From DASVCS01 sp036381495 (GTDB lineage: Bacteria; Gemmatimonadota; Gemmatimonadetes; Longimicrobiales; RSA9), in assembly GCA_036381495.1 (NCBI GenBank), contig DASVCS010000056.1, forward strand, positions 1-18,562: 18,562 nt of DNA, read 5' to 3'. Shown here one piece after another: positions 1 through 8,120 of the stretch. Position 1 is the first letter of the stretch; each line of letters starts with the position of its first letter. A model generated the notes under the pieces. That model did not search any database. It worked only from the letters and a program-made list of their open reading frames with translations, and was not told the origin of the DNA. Both the position numbers and the translations under genes were made by a program.

Positions 1-154
1 CGGGCGCTACGAGGGGCCGGTCGGCGCGAAGAACTCGGATCTCGACTACCTCGACAGCGGCTACCTGCTGGGGTGGGCGAACAGCGGCTACAGCGAGGAC
101 ACCTACATCTTCATCGACGACGTGAGCTTCTACACCTCGGACCCCGGCTGGTGA
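1..154 (+). CDS. 3' end of a probable beta-sandwich (lectin/glucanase-like) protein, partial
   Basis: The frame starting at base 2 is open to a TGA at 152-154 and gives the last 50 residues of a protein that begins outside the window. It is rich in Gly, Tyr, Asp and Ser and ends with alternating hydrophobic/acidic strands (TYIFIDDVSFYTSDPGW). This resembles the last strands of concanavalin-A-like or polysaccharide-lyase beta-sandwich domains, where a final IDDV strand closes the fold. The family assignment is inference from style and composition; no catalytic residues are in view. A surface or secreted polysaccharide-active protein would suit the two glycosyltransferases that follow, but this is too short to decide. 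Confidence 0.6.
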   Translation, partial: GRYEGPVGAKNSDLDYLDSGYLLGWANSGYSEDTYIFIDDVSFYTSDPGW

Positions 155-239
155 GGCCGGACGCGGGCGCGGATCGGACGGCCGGGTGACGCCAGTCGGC
201 GACCGTCGTCCCCGGTCCCGGACGGCCGCGTTCGCAACG

Positions 240-268
240 TTGACGGTCGCGTCCAGCACGTCCATATT
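240..268 (+). promoter_or_regulatory. Sigma70-like promoter upstream of the family 2 glycosyltransferase
   Basis: A -35 element TTGACG (240-245, five of six to consensus) and a -10 element CATATT (263-268, four of six) are separated by exactly 17 bp. In such GC-rich DNA this is a conspicuous match. Transcription would start near 275, giving a 5' leader of about 70 nt that begins with the palindrome at 271-300. Predicted from sequence only. Confidence 0.45.
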
Positions 269-270
269 GC

Positions 271-300
271 TCGGCCGGTCCTCGCGCGAGGGCCGGCCGA
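271..300. repeat. 30-bp near-perfect palindrome (hairpin) in the glycosyltransferase leader
   Basis: The sequence equals its reverse complement except at one symmetric pair (positions 9 and 22), which would form a T-G wobble in RNA. The arms are TCGGCCGG and CCGGCCGA around a CCTCGCGCGAGG core. It lies 117 bp after the upstream stop codon and ends 46 bp before the glycosyltransferase start, right where the predicted transcript begins. It could be a terminator for the upstream gene (no T-tract follows), a 5' stabilising hairpin, or an operator. Confidence 0.55.
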
Positions 301-346
301 CGGCATCCTACCACACCCGTGCGGTGAACCAGGGCAGGACCACTCT

Positions 347-1426
347 GTGATCGAACCCCGCAAGCCGCAGGTCGAAGGACGGACGTCCACGCGACCGGCC
401 GACGGTGACCCCGTCCGCACTTCCCCTGAGGGTCCGCGCGTGGCGTTCGTCATCCCGGCCTACAATGAGGCGCGGTTCGTTTCGGAAACGCTGGACCGGA
501 TTCACGCTGCGATGGACGGCGGCCACGCGTACGAGATCGTGGTCGTCGATCACGGCTCGAGCGATGGGACCGCCCGCCTGGCGCGACGACACGGCGCCAC
601 CGTCGTGGTCCACGAGTCGGGCACCGTGGCCGCTCTACGCAACGTCGGCGTCCGTCACACCTCGGGCGAGATCATCGTGTTCCTCGATGCGGACGTCTTC
701 GTGACCCCCGCGTGGGCGCAGCGCTTCACCGCGACGCTTGCCGCGCTCGAGGACCGGCCGCGGATGCTGACCGGCTCATGGTGCGGCATCCCGGCGCGCC
801 CCGGCTGGATCGAGCGCTTCTGGTTCGCCCCGCTCCTGCACGGTCACAACACCCACATCAACAGCGGTCATCTCATCACGACGCGCGCGTTCTTCGAGGA
901 ACTGGGCGGCTTCGCCGAGTCGCTCGAGACCGGCGAGGACTACGACCTCTCGATGCGCGCGATCGAGCGCGGCGGCGAGGTCGTCGAAGATCCACGCCTC
1001 GCCGTCGAACACATGGGATATCCACGCACCGTGCCCGAGTTCGTGCGGCGCGAGGCGTGGCACGGCCGCGGCGACTTCGTCTCCATTACCATGGCGCTGC
1101 GCTCGAAGATCGCCGTCGCCACGATCGCGTTCGTCACCCTGCACATCGTGCTCGCGGGCGCCCTCGCCGCAGGCAGCGCCGCCGCCGCGGCCGCCGCGGC
1201 CACCGCCATCCTCGCGCTTTGCCTCTGCGCCTCGTGGCTCAAGTACCGGGGGCACGGCGTGCGCAACATCCCGATCAACACGGTCCTGTACTACCTGTAC
1301 TTCGTCGGCCGGAGCGCGGCGCTCTTCGGCGCCCTGCTCCCGGGGCGCGGCCGCAAGCGCCAGCGTTCTCCGTTGCCGCAGCCAGCCGGCGCCGAAGCCG
1401 CACCGCCGGACGGCCACGCGCCCTGA
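347..1426 (+). CDS. Family 2 glycosyltransferase, membrane-anchored
   Basis: This is a 359-residue inverting GT-A glycosyltransferase, expected to move a sugar from a nucleotide-sugar to a lipid-linked or surface glycan acceptor. Residues 31-41 (RVAFVIPAYNE) are the classic N-terminal strand of GT2. D68 with SSDGT (71-75) is the nucleotide-binding segment, D114-A-D116 is the DXD-type metal motif, and E197-D198 in TGEDYDL is the catalytic ED region. Hydrophobic stretches at about 254-297 and 310-331 predict C-terminal membrane helices, so the enzyme should act at the cytoplasmic face of the inner membrane. The start is GTG; it follows an AGGG about 12 nt upstream and leaves a 30-residue leader before the fold. 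It ends 24 bp from a convergent family 4 glycosyltransferase. The exact sugar cannot be deduced. Confidence 0.9.
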   Translation: MIEPRKPQVEGRTSTRPADGDPVRTSPEGPRVAFVIPAYNEARFVSETLDRIHAAMDGGHAYEIVVVDHGSSDGTARLARRHGATVVVHESGTVAALRNVGVRHTSGEIIVFLDADVFVTPAWAQRFTATLAALEDRPRMLTGSWCGIPARPGWIERFWFAPLLHGHNTHINSGHLITTRAFFEELGGFAESLETGEDYDLSMRAIERGGEVVEDPRLAVEHMGYPRTVPEFVRREAWHGRGDFVSITMALRSKIAVATIAFVTLHIVLAGALAAGSAAAAAAAATAILALCLCASWLKYRGHGVRNIPINTVLYYLYFVGRSAALFGALLPGRGRKRQRSPLPQPAGAEAAPPDGHAP

Positions 1427-1450
1427 CGGCAACCCCCGCCTGCGCCCGGT

Positions 1451-2725
1451 TCAGCGTGGGCCGCGCCCCGCGGGCGCCCGCGCATCCGGCGCATTCGCGG
1501 TCCGATGCAGGTCGCGGTACGCTTCCAGCAGCACACGGCCGACGACGCGCCAGTCGTAGTACATCTCCGCGGTCCGACGGCCCTGCTCGCCGAGGCGACG
1601 CCGGAGCGCATCATCGCGCAGTACGCGGTCCACCGCCCGCGCGAAATCGGCCGGCGTGTCCGCGATCAGGATGTTCTCGCCCGGGCGCGCGACCAGCCCC
1701 GCGCAACCGACCGTCGTGCTCACGACGGCCTTCCCCAGCGCCCAGGCGTCCAGGACCTTCAGCCGCGTGCCACCGCCCACGCGTAGCGGCACAATGTAAC
1801 AGGCGGCATCCTGGACCAGCGGCCGCACGTCGTCGACATACCCCGTGAACCGGATCCCATGCCGGCGTTCGCAATCCTGCCGGACCGCCTCGGGAATCCG
1901 ACCGACCCACCGGACCGACACCTCCGGACGCATGCCCCGGATCCCGGGCAGGATCTCCTCGCAGAAATACGAGAGCGCATCCCGGTTCGGGAACCAACTG
2001 TAGCCGCCGGCGAAGACGAGGTCGGTGCCGGGCTCGTGGTCCGACGGCCGGAACGCATCCGTGTCGACACCGTTCGTTACGACGACGGTGCGGGCATCGG
2101 GCACCAGTCGTTGGAACAGTGCGCGGTCATCCTCCGAGACCATCACGTTGAGGCCGACGCGCGGCCCCCACGCCGCTTCCTCCTTCGCGATCAGGTCGGC
2201 CTGGTGCGCCATGTAGCGGCGGCGCAGGAACGAGCGTTCCGCCTGCGCACGCTGGCGCAACAGACTCGATTCGACGTTGTGATGGCCGCACGCGACCGGG
2301 ACCCCGCGCAGCTCCGGCAGATAGCCGGAGAGGTCCAGACTGTCCACGTGGACGACGTCGAACGCGCGGGTGGCGAGGAGTTCCCGCAATCGGCGCCGGA
2401 ACGGCGTCGAATCGTACGAGAAGACCGTGTACGCACGCCGCAGCGCGATGCTGCGCAGATGATCCCGGAGCAGGCGCAGGCGGGACCGATCCTGAGGAAT
2501 CGCGAACGACTCGACCTCGCCGAATTCGCGCAAGCCGTCCAGCCCGCGCCGGACGTGTTCCGACGTCGGGCGCGTCGCCGCGCGGTGGAAGAAGAGCCCC
2601 GTGACCTCGAACTCCCGGGCCAGGATCCGAAGAAGGTTGAACGTGCGGATGTAGGCCCCCTCGTCCGGAGGAAAGGGAAGCGTGTGGGACAGGAAGAGCA
2701 GCCGGGGTCGGTTCGTGCGTTCCAT
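1451..2725 (-). CDS. Family 4 (GT-B) glycosyltransferase
   Basis: A 424-residue retaining GT-B glycosyltransferase, probably for cell-surface polysaccharide. The N-terminal domain opens with LLFLSHTLPFPPDEGAYIRT (residues 9-28) and contains FDVVHVDSLDLSGYL. The C-terminal domain has TNGVD (217-221), LVFAGGYSWFPNRDAL (236-251), the FTGYVDDV strand and the donor-binding loop GGGTRLKVLDAWALGK (317-332). At the EX7E site the first acid is Asp326 rather than Glu, and the second falls in VGCAGL (339-344), where Ala replaces the usual Glu. The frame is open 126 codons further upstream, but that part is low-quality Arg/Gly/Ala sequence. The ATG at 2725 has GAGGA four bases upstream and starts exactly where the conserved fold begins. 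It is convergent with the GT2 gene and divergent from the repair operon. Confidence 0.9.
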   Translation of the reverse strand: MERTNRPRLLFLSHTLPFPPDEGAYIRTFNLLRILAREFEVTGLFFHRAATRPTSEHVRRGLDGLREFGEVESFAIPQDRSRLRLLRDHLRSIALRRAYTVFSYDSTPFRRRLRELLATRAFDVVHVDSLDLSGYLPELRGVPVACGHHNVESSLLRQRAQAERSFLRRRYMAHQADLIAKEEAAWGPRVGLNVMVSEDDRALFQRLVPDARTVVVTNGVDTDAFRPSDHEPGTDLVFAGGYSWFPNRDALSYFCEEILPGIRGMRPEVSVRWVGRIPEAVRQDCERRHGIRFTGYVDDVRPLVQDAACYIVPLRVGGGTRLKVLDAWALGKAVVSTTVGCAGLVARPGENILIADTPADFARAVDRVLRDDALRRRLGEQGRRTAEMYYDWRVVGRVLLEAYRDLHRTANAPDARAPAGRGPR

Positions 2726-2881
2726 GGGGTCCTCGAGAGATCCTCCGCCGATTGCCGCGTCGTCGCGTGGCGTGCCGTCGCTCGACCGACCGGGTGCACA
2801 TCCCCGGCCGGAAAACGCCCGTGGCCCAACCCGGCTGTCGCACGCTGTTCGGGGGCAGGACGCCATGCGCCGTCGGCGGCG

Positions 2882-2910
2882 ATGATCGCCGATATCGACG
2901 CGAGAATCAA
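2882..2910 (-). promoter_or_regulatory. Candidate promoter for the family 4 glycosyltransferase
   Basis: On the minus strand TTGATT (2910-2905, four of six) and GATCAT (2887-2882, four of six) are 17 bp apart. The implied leader is about 150 nt. It sits in the 398-bp divergent gap between this gene and the repair operon, where I see no further gene. Prediction by eye only. Confidence 0.35.
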
Positions 2911-2945
2911 GGAGAGCCGGAACACGCGGGCGCGCGCCCGGCCCC

Positions 2946-2974
2946 TTGCTCGCCCCGCGTCGGGCGCATAGCTT
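2946..2974 (+). promoter_or_regulatory. Weak candidate promoter for the alkylation-repair operon
   Basis: TTGCTC (2946-2951) and TAGCTT (2969-2974) lie 17 bp apart, about 150 bp before the methyltransferase start. Each matches consensus at only three positions, but they keep the key TTG and TA...T bases. TTGCTC also appears as the proposed -35 of the amidohydrolase gene. No Ada-type operator was recognised. Confidence 0.25.
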
Positions 2975-3123
2975 ACCGAAGACATACCGAATCCGGACGG
3001 GGGCGTCCCGCGCGCAGCGGCCGTGGGCCGATCCCCGGCCGCGAGCCACGGGAGACGCCATGCCGTGCCAGCCACGCAGTCCGTTCGCCCCCGCGCCGAT
3101 CACCGTGACGGCGTGACGGGCCT

Positions 3124-3627
3124 ATGATCTACGCTACGCGCATTCCGACACCGATCGGCGAGGTGGCCGCGCTCGTGGAGGACGACGGCGCGCTCGTCGC
3201 GTTGCCGTACGTGGACGGCGGCTCGGCGGCGCAGATCGCCCGGCGGGCGGGGTTGCCGGACGTATCCCTGGTCTGGGACTCGGAGCGGGGCGCGCCGGTC
3301 GCGGCACAACTCGACGAGTATTTCCGCGGGGAGCGCCGTGCGTTCGATCTGCCGCTGAGGCCGCGCGGCACGCCGTTCCAGCAGCGGGTCTGGCGGGCGC
3401 TGCTCGACATCCCCTACGGCGCGACGATCAGTTACGGCGCGCTGGCCGCGCGGGTCGGCCGGCCCGGGTCCGCGCGGGCGGTCGGTCGCGCGAACGGGAC
3501 GAACCCGATACCGATCATCATCCCGTGTCACCGGGTCGTCGGCGCGGATGGCGCGCTGACGGGGTACGGCGGCGGGATCGAACGGAAGCAGCGGCTCCTC
3601 GCGCTCGAGGGCGCACTGCTGGCATGA
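3124..3627 (+). CDS. ogt: Methylated-DNA--[protein]-cysteine S-methyltransferase
   Basis: A 167-residue suicide repair protein that moves the alkyl group from O6-alkylguanine (and O4-alkylthymine) in DNA to its own cysteine. The active-site motif PCHRV is at residues 134-138 with acceptor C135. The helix-turn-helix segment includes GTPFQQRVWRALLDIPYG (82-99), ISYGALAARVG (102-112) and SARAVGRANGTNP (116-128), whose Arg118 corresponds to the base-flipping arginine of the family. Length and an N-terminal domain without Ada metal cysteines fit Ogt/MGMT rather than Ada. The ATG at 3124 has only a weak upstream purine tract. Its stop overlaps the start of the next gene in an ATGA, so the two products should be translationally coupled in one DNA-alkylation repair operon. 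Confidence 0.94.
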   Translation: MIYATRIPTPIGEVAALVEDDGALVALPYVDGGSAAQIARRAGLPDVSLVWDSERGAPVAAQLDEYFRGERRAFDLPLRPRGTPFQQRVWRALLDIPYGATISYGALAARVGRPGSARAVGRANGTNPIPIIIPCHRVVGADGALTGYGGGIERKQRLLALEGALLA

Positions 3628-4880
3628 CGGGATCGGCGCCGCTGCACCTCTCCGCTCGCGCCGCGCGCCTGCTGCTGCTGGCCGCGCAGGGGCTGGACCG
3701 GCGGCCGCGCCGGCGGGCCCGCAAGCCGGACGTCCTTGCGGCGATCCGGCGCATGGGTGCGCTCCAGATCGATACCATCCACGTCGTCGCCCGCAGCCCG
3801 TACCTGGTGCTGTGGAGCCGTCTCGGGCCGTACGAACCCGGCTGGTTGGATGCGCTGCTCGCCGAGGGCGCGCTCTTCGAGTACTGGGCGCACGAGGCGT
3901 GTTTCCTCCCGATCGAGGACTATCCGCTCTACCGCCACCGCATGCTCGACCCGTCCGGGATGGGCTGGAAATACTCGCACGAATGGGTCGAGGAGCACCG
4001 CGAAGCGGTGGACCGGCTGCTGGCGCACGTGCGCGCGCACGGGCCGGTCCGCTCCGCCGACTTCGAGCGCACGGACGGGCAGGGCGGTGGGTGGTGGGGG
4101 TGGAAGACCGAGAAGCGGGCGCTCGAGATGCTCTTCACATCGGGCGAGCTGATGGTCGCGCGCCGGCACAACTTCCAACGGGTCTACGACCTGCGCGAGC
4201 GCGTACTCCCGAGCTGGGATGACGCACAGCTCCCCTCCCGCGACGCCGTGGCACGGACGCTCGCGCTCCGGGCGGTCCACGCGCTGGGGGTCACGACCGC
4301 CCGCTGGGCGGCGGACTATTTCCGCACGCCTCGGCGCGAAACGGCGGCGCTCGTTGCACGACTGGGCGCGGAGGGCGCGCTGGTGCGCGCCGAAGTCGAA
4401 GGGTGGCAGGAACCGGCGTACGTGCACCCGGAACGCGTCGAACTCGCGCGCCGCGCCGCGGACGGCGGGATCCGCGCGACGCACACCACGTTGCTCTCGC
4501 CCTTCGACCCCGTGGTCTGGGACCGCGACCGCGCCAAGGCGATCTTCGACTTCGACTACCGGCTCGAGTGCTACACGCCCGCGCCGAAACGACGCTACGG
4601 CTACTTCGTGCTCCCGATCCTGCGCCGCGGCGCGCTCGTCGGCCGGCTGGATGCCAAGGCACACCGGCGGGAGGGCATCTTCGAGGTACGCGCGCTCTTC
4701 CTCGAGCCCCACACCCGCGTGACCGACCGGTTGCTCGCCGACCTCGCCGGGGCGTTGCTCGGTTGCGCCGCGTGGCACGGAACGCCGGACGTGGTCATCC
4801 GACGAACGGAGCCCGGGGCGCTGGCGGACGCGTTGCGGCGTGCGCTACGCGGAGGCGGGGCCGCCTGCCGGATGACGTGA
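3624..4880 (+). CDS. YcaQ/AlkX-type winged-helix DNA glycosylase (HTH_42 family)
   Basis: A 418-residue member of the AlkZ/YcaQ (HTH_42) family, which excises bulky N-alkyl adducts and can unhook nitrogen-mustard-type interstrand crosslinks. The signature LQIDTIHVVARSPYLVLWSRLG is at about 47-68. The catalytic Gln-x-Asp of the YcaQ branch is Q48-I-D50, as opposed to Gln-x-Gln in AlkZ. Other family-typical blocks are FEYWAHEACFLP, KTEKRALEMLFTSGELMVARR, LLSPFDPVVWDR and a C-terminal KRRYGYFVLPIL...GRLDAK segment. The frame is open 33 codons upstream, but the ATG at 3624, overlapping the methyltransferase stop as ATGA, starts just before the conserved domain. The pairing gives one transcript both direct reversal and base excision of alkylation damage. 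Substrate preference is inferred from the motif only. Confidence 0.88.
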   Translation: MTGSAPLHLSARAARLLLLAAQGLDRRPRRRARKPDVLAAIRRMGALQIDTIHVVARSPYLVLWSRLGPYEPGWLDALLAEGALFEYWAHEACFLPIEDYPLYRHRMLDPSGMGWKYSHEWVEEHREAVDRLLAHVRAHGPVRSADFERTDGQGGGWWGWKTEKRALEMLFTSGELMVARRHNFQRVYDLRERVLPSWDDAQLPSRDAVARTLALRAVHALGVTTARWAADYFRTPRRETAALVARLGAEGALVRAEVEGWQEPAYVHPERVELARRAADGGIRATHTTLLSPFDPVVWDRDRAKAIFDFDYRLECYTPAPKRRYGYFVLPILRRGALVGRLDAKAHRREGIFEVRALFLEPHTRVTDRLLADLAGALLGCAAWHGTPDVVIRRTEPGALADALRRALRGGGAACRMT

Positions 4881-4955
4881 GCCTGGCGCGGACACGGCGC
4901 ACGTCGTCAAGCCGTGGTGGGCAGGCGGCCCCCGCTGAACGTTGCGACAGCCGCT

Positions 4956-7610
4956 CTATTGCCGCTCCGCCTCGAGCCCGGCTTCGAGCGCCTTCGCGAT
5001 GCGCGCGCGGCACTCGATGAGGTGCGCTCGGGTGTAGGCGTCGAGGCCGCGGGCGTCTATGCGGGCTGCGATGCGGCGTTCGAGGTCCTGGAGACGCATG
5101 CGCGCGACGGCGCGTGCATCGGCCGGCATCCGTTCGGACGGCGTGACCAGGATCTCGGTCATCCGGTCGAGGTAGGCGCGCTGGAGGTCGCGGCGCAGCG
5201 TCGGGATCGGGCGCGCGGCGCCGGACCAGACCTCGCTCCAGATCGAGCGGGTGAGGCCGAGCATCAGTTCGGGCACCGTGAGCACCTCGGAGGCGCCGTA
5301 CTTCAGCTCGGCATCGCGGATGCGCGCGAAGACGAACGGGTTCGTGAGCTGCTCGAGCAGCGCGGTCTGGAGCCCCAGCACCTGTTCGGTCAGCGGAAAG
5401 TCGATCCGTCCGTTCCAGGTGTTCTCCTCCCCCCAGTGGTTCCAGCGGTTCGCGCCGAAGCGGGCGAGCACCTCCTGGGGCAGTGCGAACGCCTCTTCAT
5501 CGAATGCGTGCGTGCGCAGGAATTCGAGCGCCTCCTGCTGCCGGGCCTTGGGTACGTTGACGAACGGCGGTCGCGCGTCCGGGTCGCCGACGTGGTCGCG
5601 GTACTGGTACTGGCCACCGATGTACTTCACCGCCGTGGCGAGCGCGCGGGCGTACTCGGTGAGGAGCGTGCGGTAGGCGTCGGTCAGGTCGGCGTAGCGC
5701 GCGTTGTCTTCGAGGACGTGCTCGGCGAGCGACGGCCAGAGGTCGGCGATGCGCTCGGCGCGGCGCTTGCCCCACGCGAGCGGATCGGCGCCCAGGTCGT
5801 AGACGTTGACGGTGGGGTCGAGTGCGCCGGGTCCGCGCGCGTCCTCGTCGGTGCCGAAGGCGTGGCCGGGCTGTGCAGCCTGGCGCGCCAGCTCCGCGGC
5901 GTGGGCTGCATCCCGCGTGTAGCCGTACGAGATGGCCCACAGGTCGGAGGAGCCGACGCCGGGGTTGTAGAAGTAGCCGTCGGTCCCGGCCGCGGCCAGG
6001 TTCACGCTCGGGTACTCCATGACCGAGCTGAAGATGCCGCGCTCCTTGGCCCAGTCGGGGTCGGTCAGCTTTTCGAGGGGCGTGTCGCTGGACGAGCGGA
6101 AGTTGTGGCGCAGGCCGAGTGTGTGTCCGACCTCGTGCATGGTGACCCACTTGAGCGCCTGGCCGACGTATTCGAGGGGCACCGGGTCGCCCGCGCCGAT
6201 CTCGCCCTCGGCGGCGAGGAGCGCGCGGAGGACGGCGCCCTGCGCGGCTATCGCGGCCCCGAGGGAGGCGACTTCGGCGCCTGCCGCCGCACGTGTCAGC
6301 TCGTGGGCGGGCGCCGAGAGCATCTCGGTGATCGCGACGCCGGGGCTGACCTTGGTCCGCCAATCCGACTTGAAGCCGAGCACCATGTTGGCCTCGATCA
6401 GCACGTCCGCGTCGAGGATCTCGCCGGTGCGCGGGTCGACGATCGAGGGCCCGATCGCGCCGTAGCCGGGACGGTCCGAGGTGTTCCAGCGGACCGTCGC
6501 GTAGCGGATGTCCTCCGCGTGCGCGCCGGGCGGCAGCATCTCGGCGTGGATCGCGTTCTTCCACCCGGCGGCCTCGAAGGCGCGGTTCCACGCCTCGATC
6601 CCTTCCATGATGAACGGCCGGTAGACCTCGGGGATGTTCGGGTCCAGATAGTAGACGATCGGCTCGACAGGCTCGACCGGCTCCCCGCGCGCCGCCGCCG
6701 CGGGGTCCTTCGGCTCGAGACGCCAGCGGTTGATGTAGCGGACGAAGAAGGAATCCCCGTCGTCGTTCGAGAAGTCCTTGTGCACGGTCATGAAGTAGCC
6801 GACGCGGTCATCGCCGAGTCGCGGTTCCATGGGGCGTTCCGGGAGCTTCGCGAACGTGTAGTGGATTTCCAGGGGAATGTAGCGGCCGTCCGGGACCGAA
6901 TTCAGCGGCGCGGGCTGCTGCGAACGGAAGGTCAGCTTCGCGCGGAGGTTCAGGTTCTCCGGGAACGCTTCGACCGACTCGAGCCAGCTCCGCTGGCGGT
7001 CGAAGCTCGCGCTGCCTCGCTGTCCCGGCCGTGAAACGGCGCCCTCGACCCGCTGGCCCACTCCGGAGAGGTCGGAGACGATCCAGTCGTGGATGTCGAT
7101 GACCAGCGCCGAGTCCTCACGCATCGATTCGATCGCCGCCGAGGCCAGCACCGATGCGCCGAACGAGAGATCCACCGCGCGCGCGGCCGCCGAGCCGTCC
7201 GGCGCGACGAACCGGTGCGGCTGCTCGACCAGGAAGACGCGATCGCCGTGACGCTCGAGCGTCACGATGCTCCCCTCGAAGATGCCCAGCATGGTCCCGC
7301 CGAAGAGGCCGCCGGCGCCGATCCCCTCCGAGATCTCGTACGTGATCAGGAACGGCGCGCCAAGGCGGCCCTTCGGCACCGCGAGCCAGAGATTGTCGCC
7401 CTTCTGGTACGTGTCGAAGAATCCGGTGCGGACGGTCGCCCCCTTGGTCAGCTCATCGAACGGCTTGAGGCCGTCGTCCGGGCGTGACGGGCGCGCGGCC
7501 TGCGCCCGCGGCTGTGGCTCGGACGCCCCGCCGGAGAGGATGCCGCAACCGGAAACGGCCACGGCGACGAGCGCGGCGAGCACGAGGGTCGGACGATTCG
7601 TGCGGCTCAT
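4956..7610 (-). CDS. Zinc-dependent metalloprotease lipoprotein (DUF5117/DUF5118 type)
   Basis: An 884-residue exported zinc metalloprotease. MSRTNRP, a hydrophobic core and the lipobox VSGC with lipidated C22 predict an outer-membrane or periplasmic lipoprotein. The N-terminal half (about 50-310) carries the extended beta-rich region typical of DUF5118/DUF5117 proteins, including KGATVRTGFFDTYQKGDNLWLAVP. The catalytic motif is HEVGHTLGLRH with zinc ligands H492, H496 and H502 and catalytic E493. SSVMEYP (M531) looks like the metzincin Met-turn. Two ATGs compete: the one at 7616 is only 2 nt from GGAGGA, while 7610 is 8 nt from it, so I chose 7610. It faces the repair operon tail-to-tail across 75 bp. 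It may degrade proteins for nutrition or act in envelope maintenance; the substrate is unknown. Confidence 0.92.
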   Translation of the reverse strand: MSRTNRPTLVLAALVAVAVSGCGILSGGASEPQPRAQAARPSRPDDGLKPFDELTKGATVRTGFFDTYQKGDNLWLAVPKGRLGAPFLITYEISEGIGAGGLFGGTMLGIFEGSIVTLERHGDRVFLVEQPHRFVAPDGSAAARAVDLSFGASVLASAAIESMREDSALVIDIHDWIVSDLSGVGQRVEGAVSRPGQRGSASFDRQRSWLESVEAFPENLNLRAKLTFRSQQPAPLNSVPDGRYIPLEIHYTFAKLPERPMEPRLGDDRVGYFMTVHKDFSNDDGDSFFVRYINRWRLEPKDPAAAARGEPVEPVEPIVYYLDPNIPEVYRPFIMEGIEAWNRAFEAAGWKNAIHAEMLPPGAHAEDIRYATVRWNTSDRPGYGAIGPSIVDPRTGEILDADVLIEANMVLGFKSDWRTKVSPGVAITEMLSAPAHELTRAAAGAEVASLGAAIAAQGAVLRALLAAEGEIGAGDPVPLEYVGQALKWVTMHEVGHTLGLRHNFRSSSDTPLEKLTDPDWAKERGIFSSVMEYPSVNLAAAGTDGYFYNPGVGSSDLWAISYGYTRDAAHAAELARQAAQPGHAFGTDEDARGPGALDPTVNVYDLGADPLAWGKRRAERIADLWPSLAEHVLEDNARYADLTDAYRTLLTEYARALATAVKYIGGQYQYRDHVGDPDARPPFVNVPKARQQEALEFLRTHAFDEEAFALPQEVLARFGANRWNHWGEENTWNGRIDFPLTEQVLGLQTALLEQLTNPFVFARIRDAELKYGASEVLTVPELMLGLTRSIWSEVWSGAARPIPTLRRDLQRAYLDRMTEILVTPSERMPADARAVARMRLQDLERRIAARIDARGLDAYTRAHLIECRARIAKALEAGLEAERQ

Positions 7611-7827
7611 GGGCATGCTCCTCCGAATGACACGATGAAAACACCACGCCCCATGAGCGGAGCGCGGCCAGGCAGATGATGGAATGCGCGGCCCCGGGGC
7701 GATCGTGTGCGGCCGAATCGTCTACGTGTCTTCCGCATGGCGCGGCCGGCTCCACGGCCGGCGTCGACCGGGGAACCCCACCCGGAGGCGGATGGAGCGC
7801 GAAGGGCCACCACCCGATGCATCTCGT

Positions 7828-7854
7828 ATTATCGGATGCGCAGGACGCGCGCAA
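7828..7854 (-). promoter_or_regulatory. Candidate promoter for the metalloprotease
   Basis: The minus strand has GATAAT (7833-7828, five of six to the -10 consensus), an AT-rich island in GC-rich DNA. TTGCGC (7854-7849) precedes it by a short 15-bp spacer. The implied leader is about 210 nt. The -10 is convincing, the -35 less so. Confidence 0.3.
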
Positions 7855-8082
7855 GGTTGCCATGGACCACGCCCCGCAGGGCCAGGCGCCGGCGGCTGGC
7901 GCGGCGCCGTCGGACGCGCGCCCGCGGGCGGCTGCGCACCATGGGACCCCGGGAGGGAAGGGCGGACGCGGCGAACGAGGCGTTCCGACGGCGCCCGTAG
8001 GCGGAGGTGGACGGCGATCACGTCCGGCGGACAATGATCGCGCGGGCGGTCGAGGACGGCGATGTGGGAGGCGGATCGGGCT

Positions 8083-8110
8083 CTGCCAGGGGGGTGGCCC
8101 CCCCTGGCAG
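8083..8110 (-). terminator. Strong hairpin after the cytochrome gene, likely terminator
   Basis: A perfect 12-bp GC-rich stem (arm CTGCCAGGGGGG) with a 4-nt loop begins 10 bp past the cytochrome stop codon. No T-run follows on the minus strand, so it is not a textbook intrinsic terminator. It could instead protect the 3' end of the mRNA. Confidence 0.5.
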
Positions 8111-8120
8111 GCCACACCCG

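Larger units (their letters stand above)
7617..8120. other. 504-bp intergenic region without a supported gene
   Basis: All open frames here have shadow-like composition (Arg/Pro/Gly/Ala) and no ribosome site. It holds the candidate protease promoter at 7828-7854, a small GCCGGC inverted repeat near 7745-7765, and the strong hairpin at 8083-8110. Otherwise I see nothing assignable. It is the longest gap in the window and could hide a small RNA or a long leader. Confidence 0.5.

Noticed and set aside
2191..3075. Minus-strand frame starting MSSVSYAPDAG with a signal-like hydrophobic stretch
   Set aside because: It runs into the glycosyltransferase gene in a different frame as Arg/Ser-rich noise and has no ribosome site; the hydrophobic stretch is probably chance.
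2726..3103. N-terminal extension of the family 4 glycosyltransferase
   Set aside because: The added 126 residues are Arg/Gly/Ala-rich noise; the ATG at 2725 has a ribosome site and begins at the conserved fold.
3525..3623. Upstream extension of the YcaQ-type gene
   Set aside because: The 33 extra codons overlap the methyltransferase active-site region in another frame and are not protein-like; the ATGA overlap start is far better.
4914..7034. 706-codon plus-strand open frame opposite the metalloprotease
   Set aside because: Antisense shadow; the minus strand has the lipobox and zinc motif.
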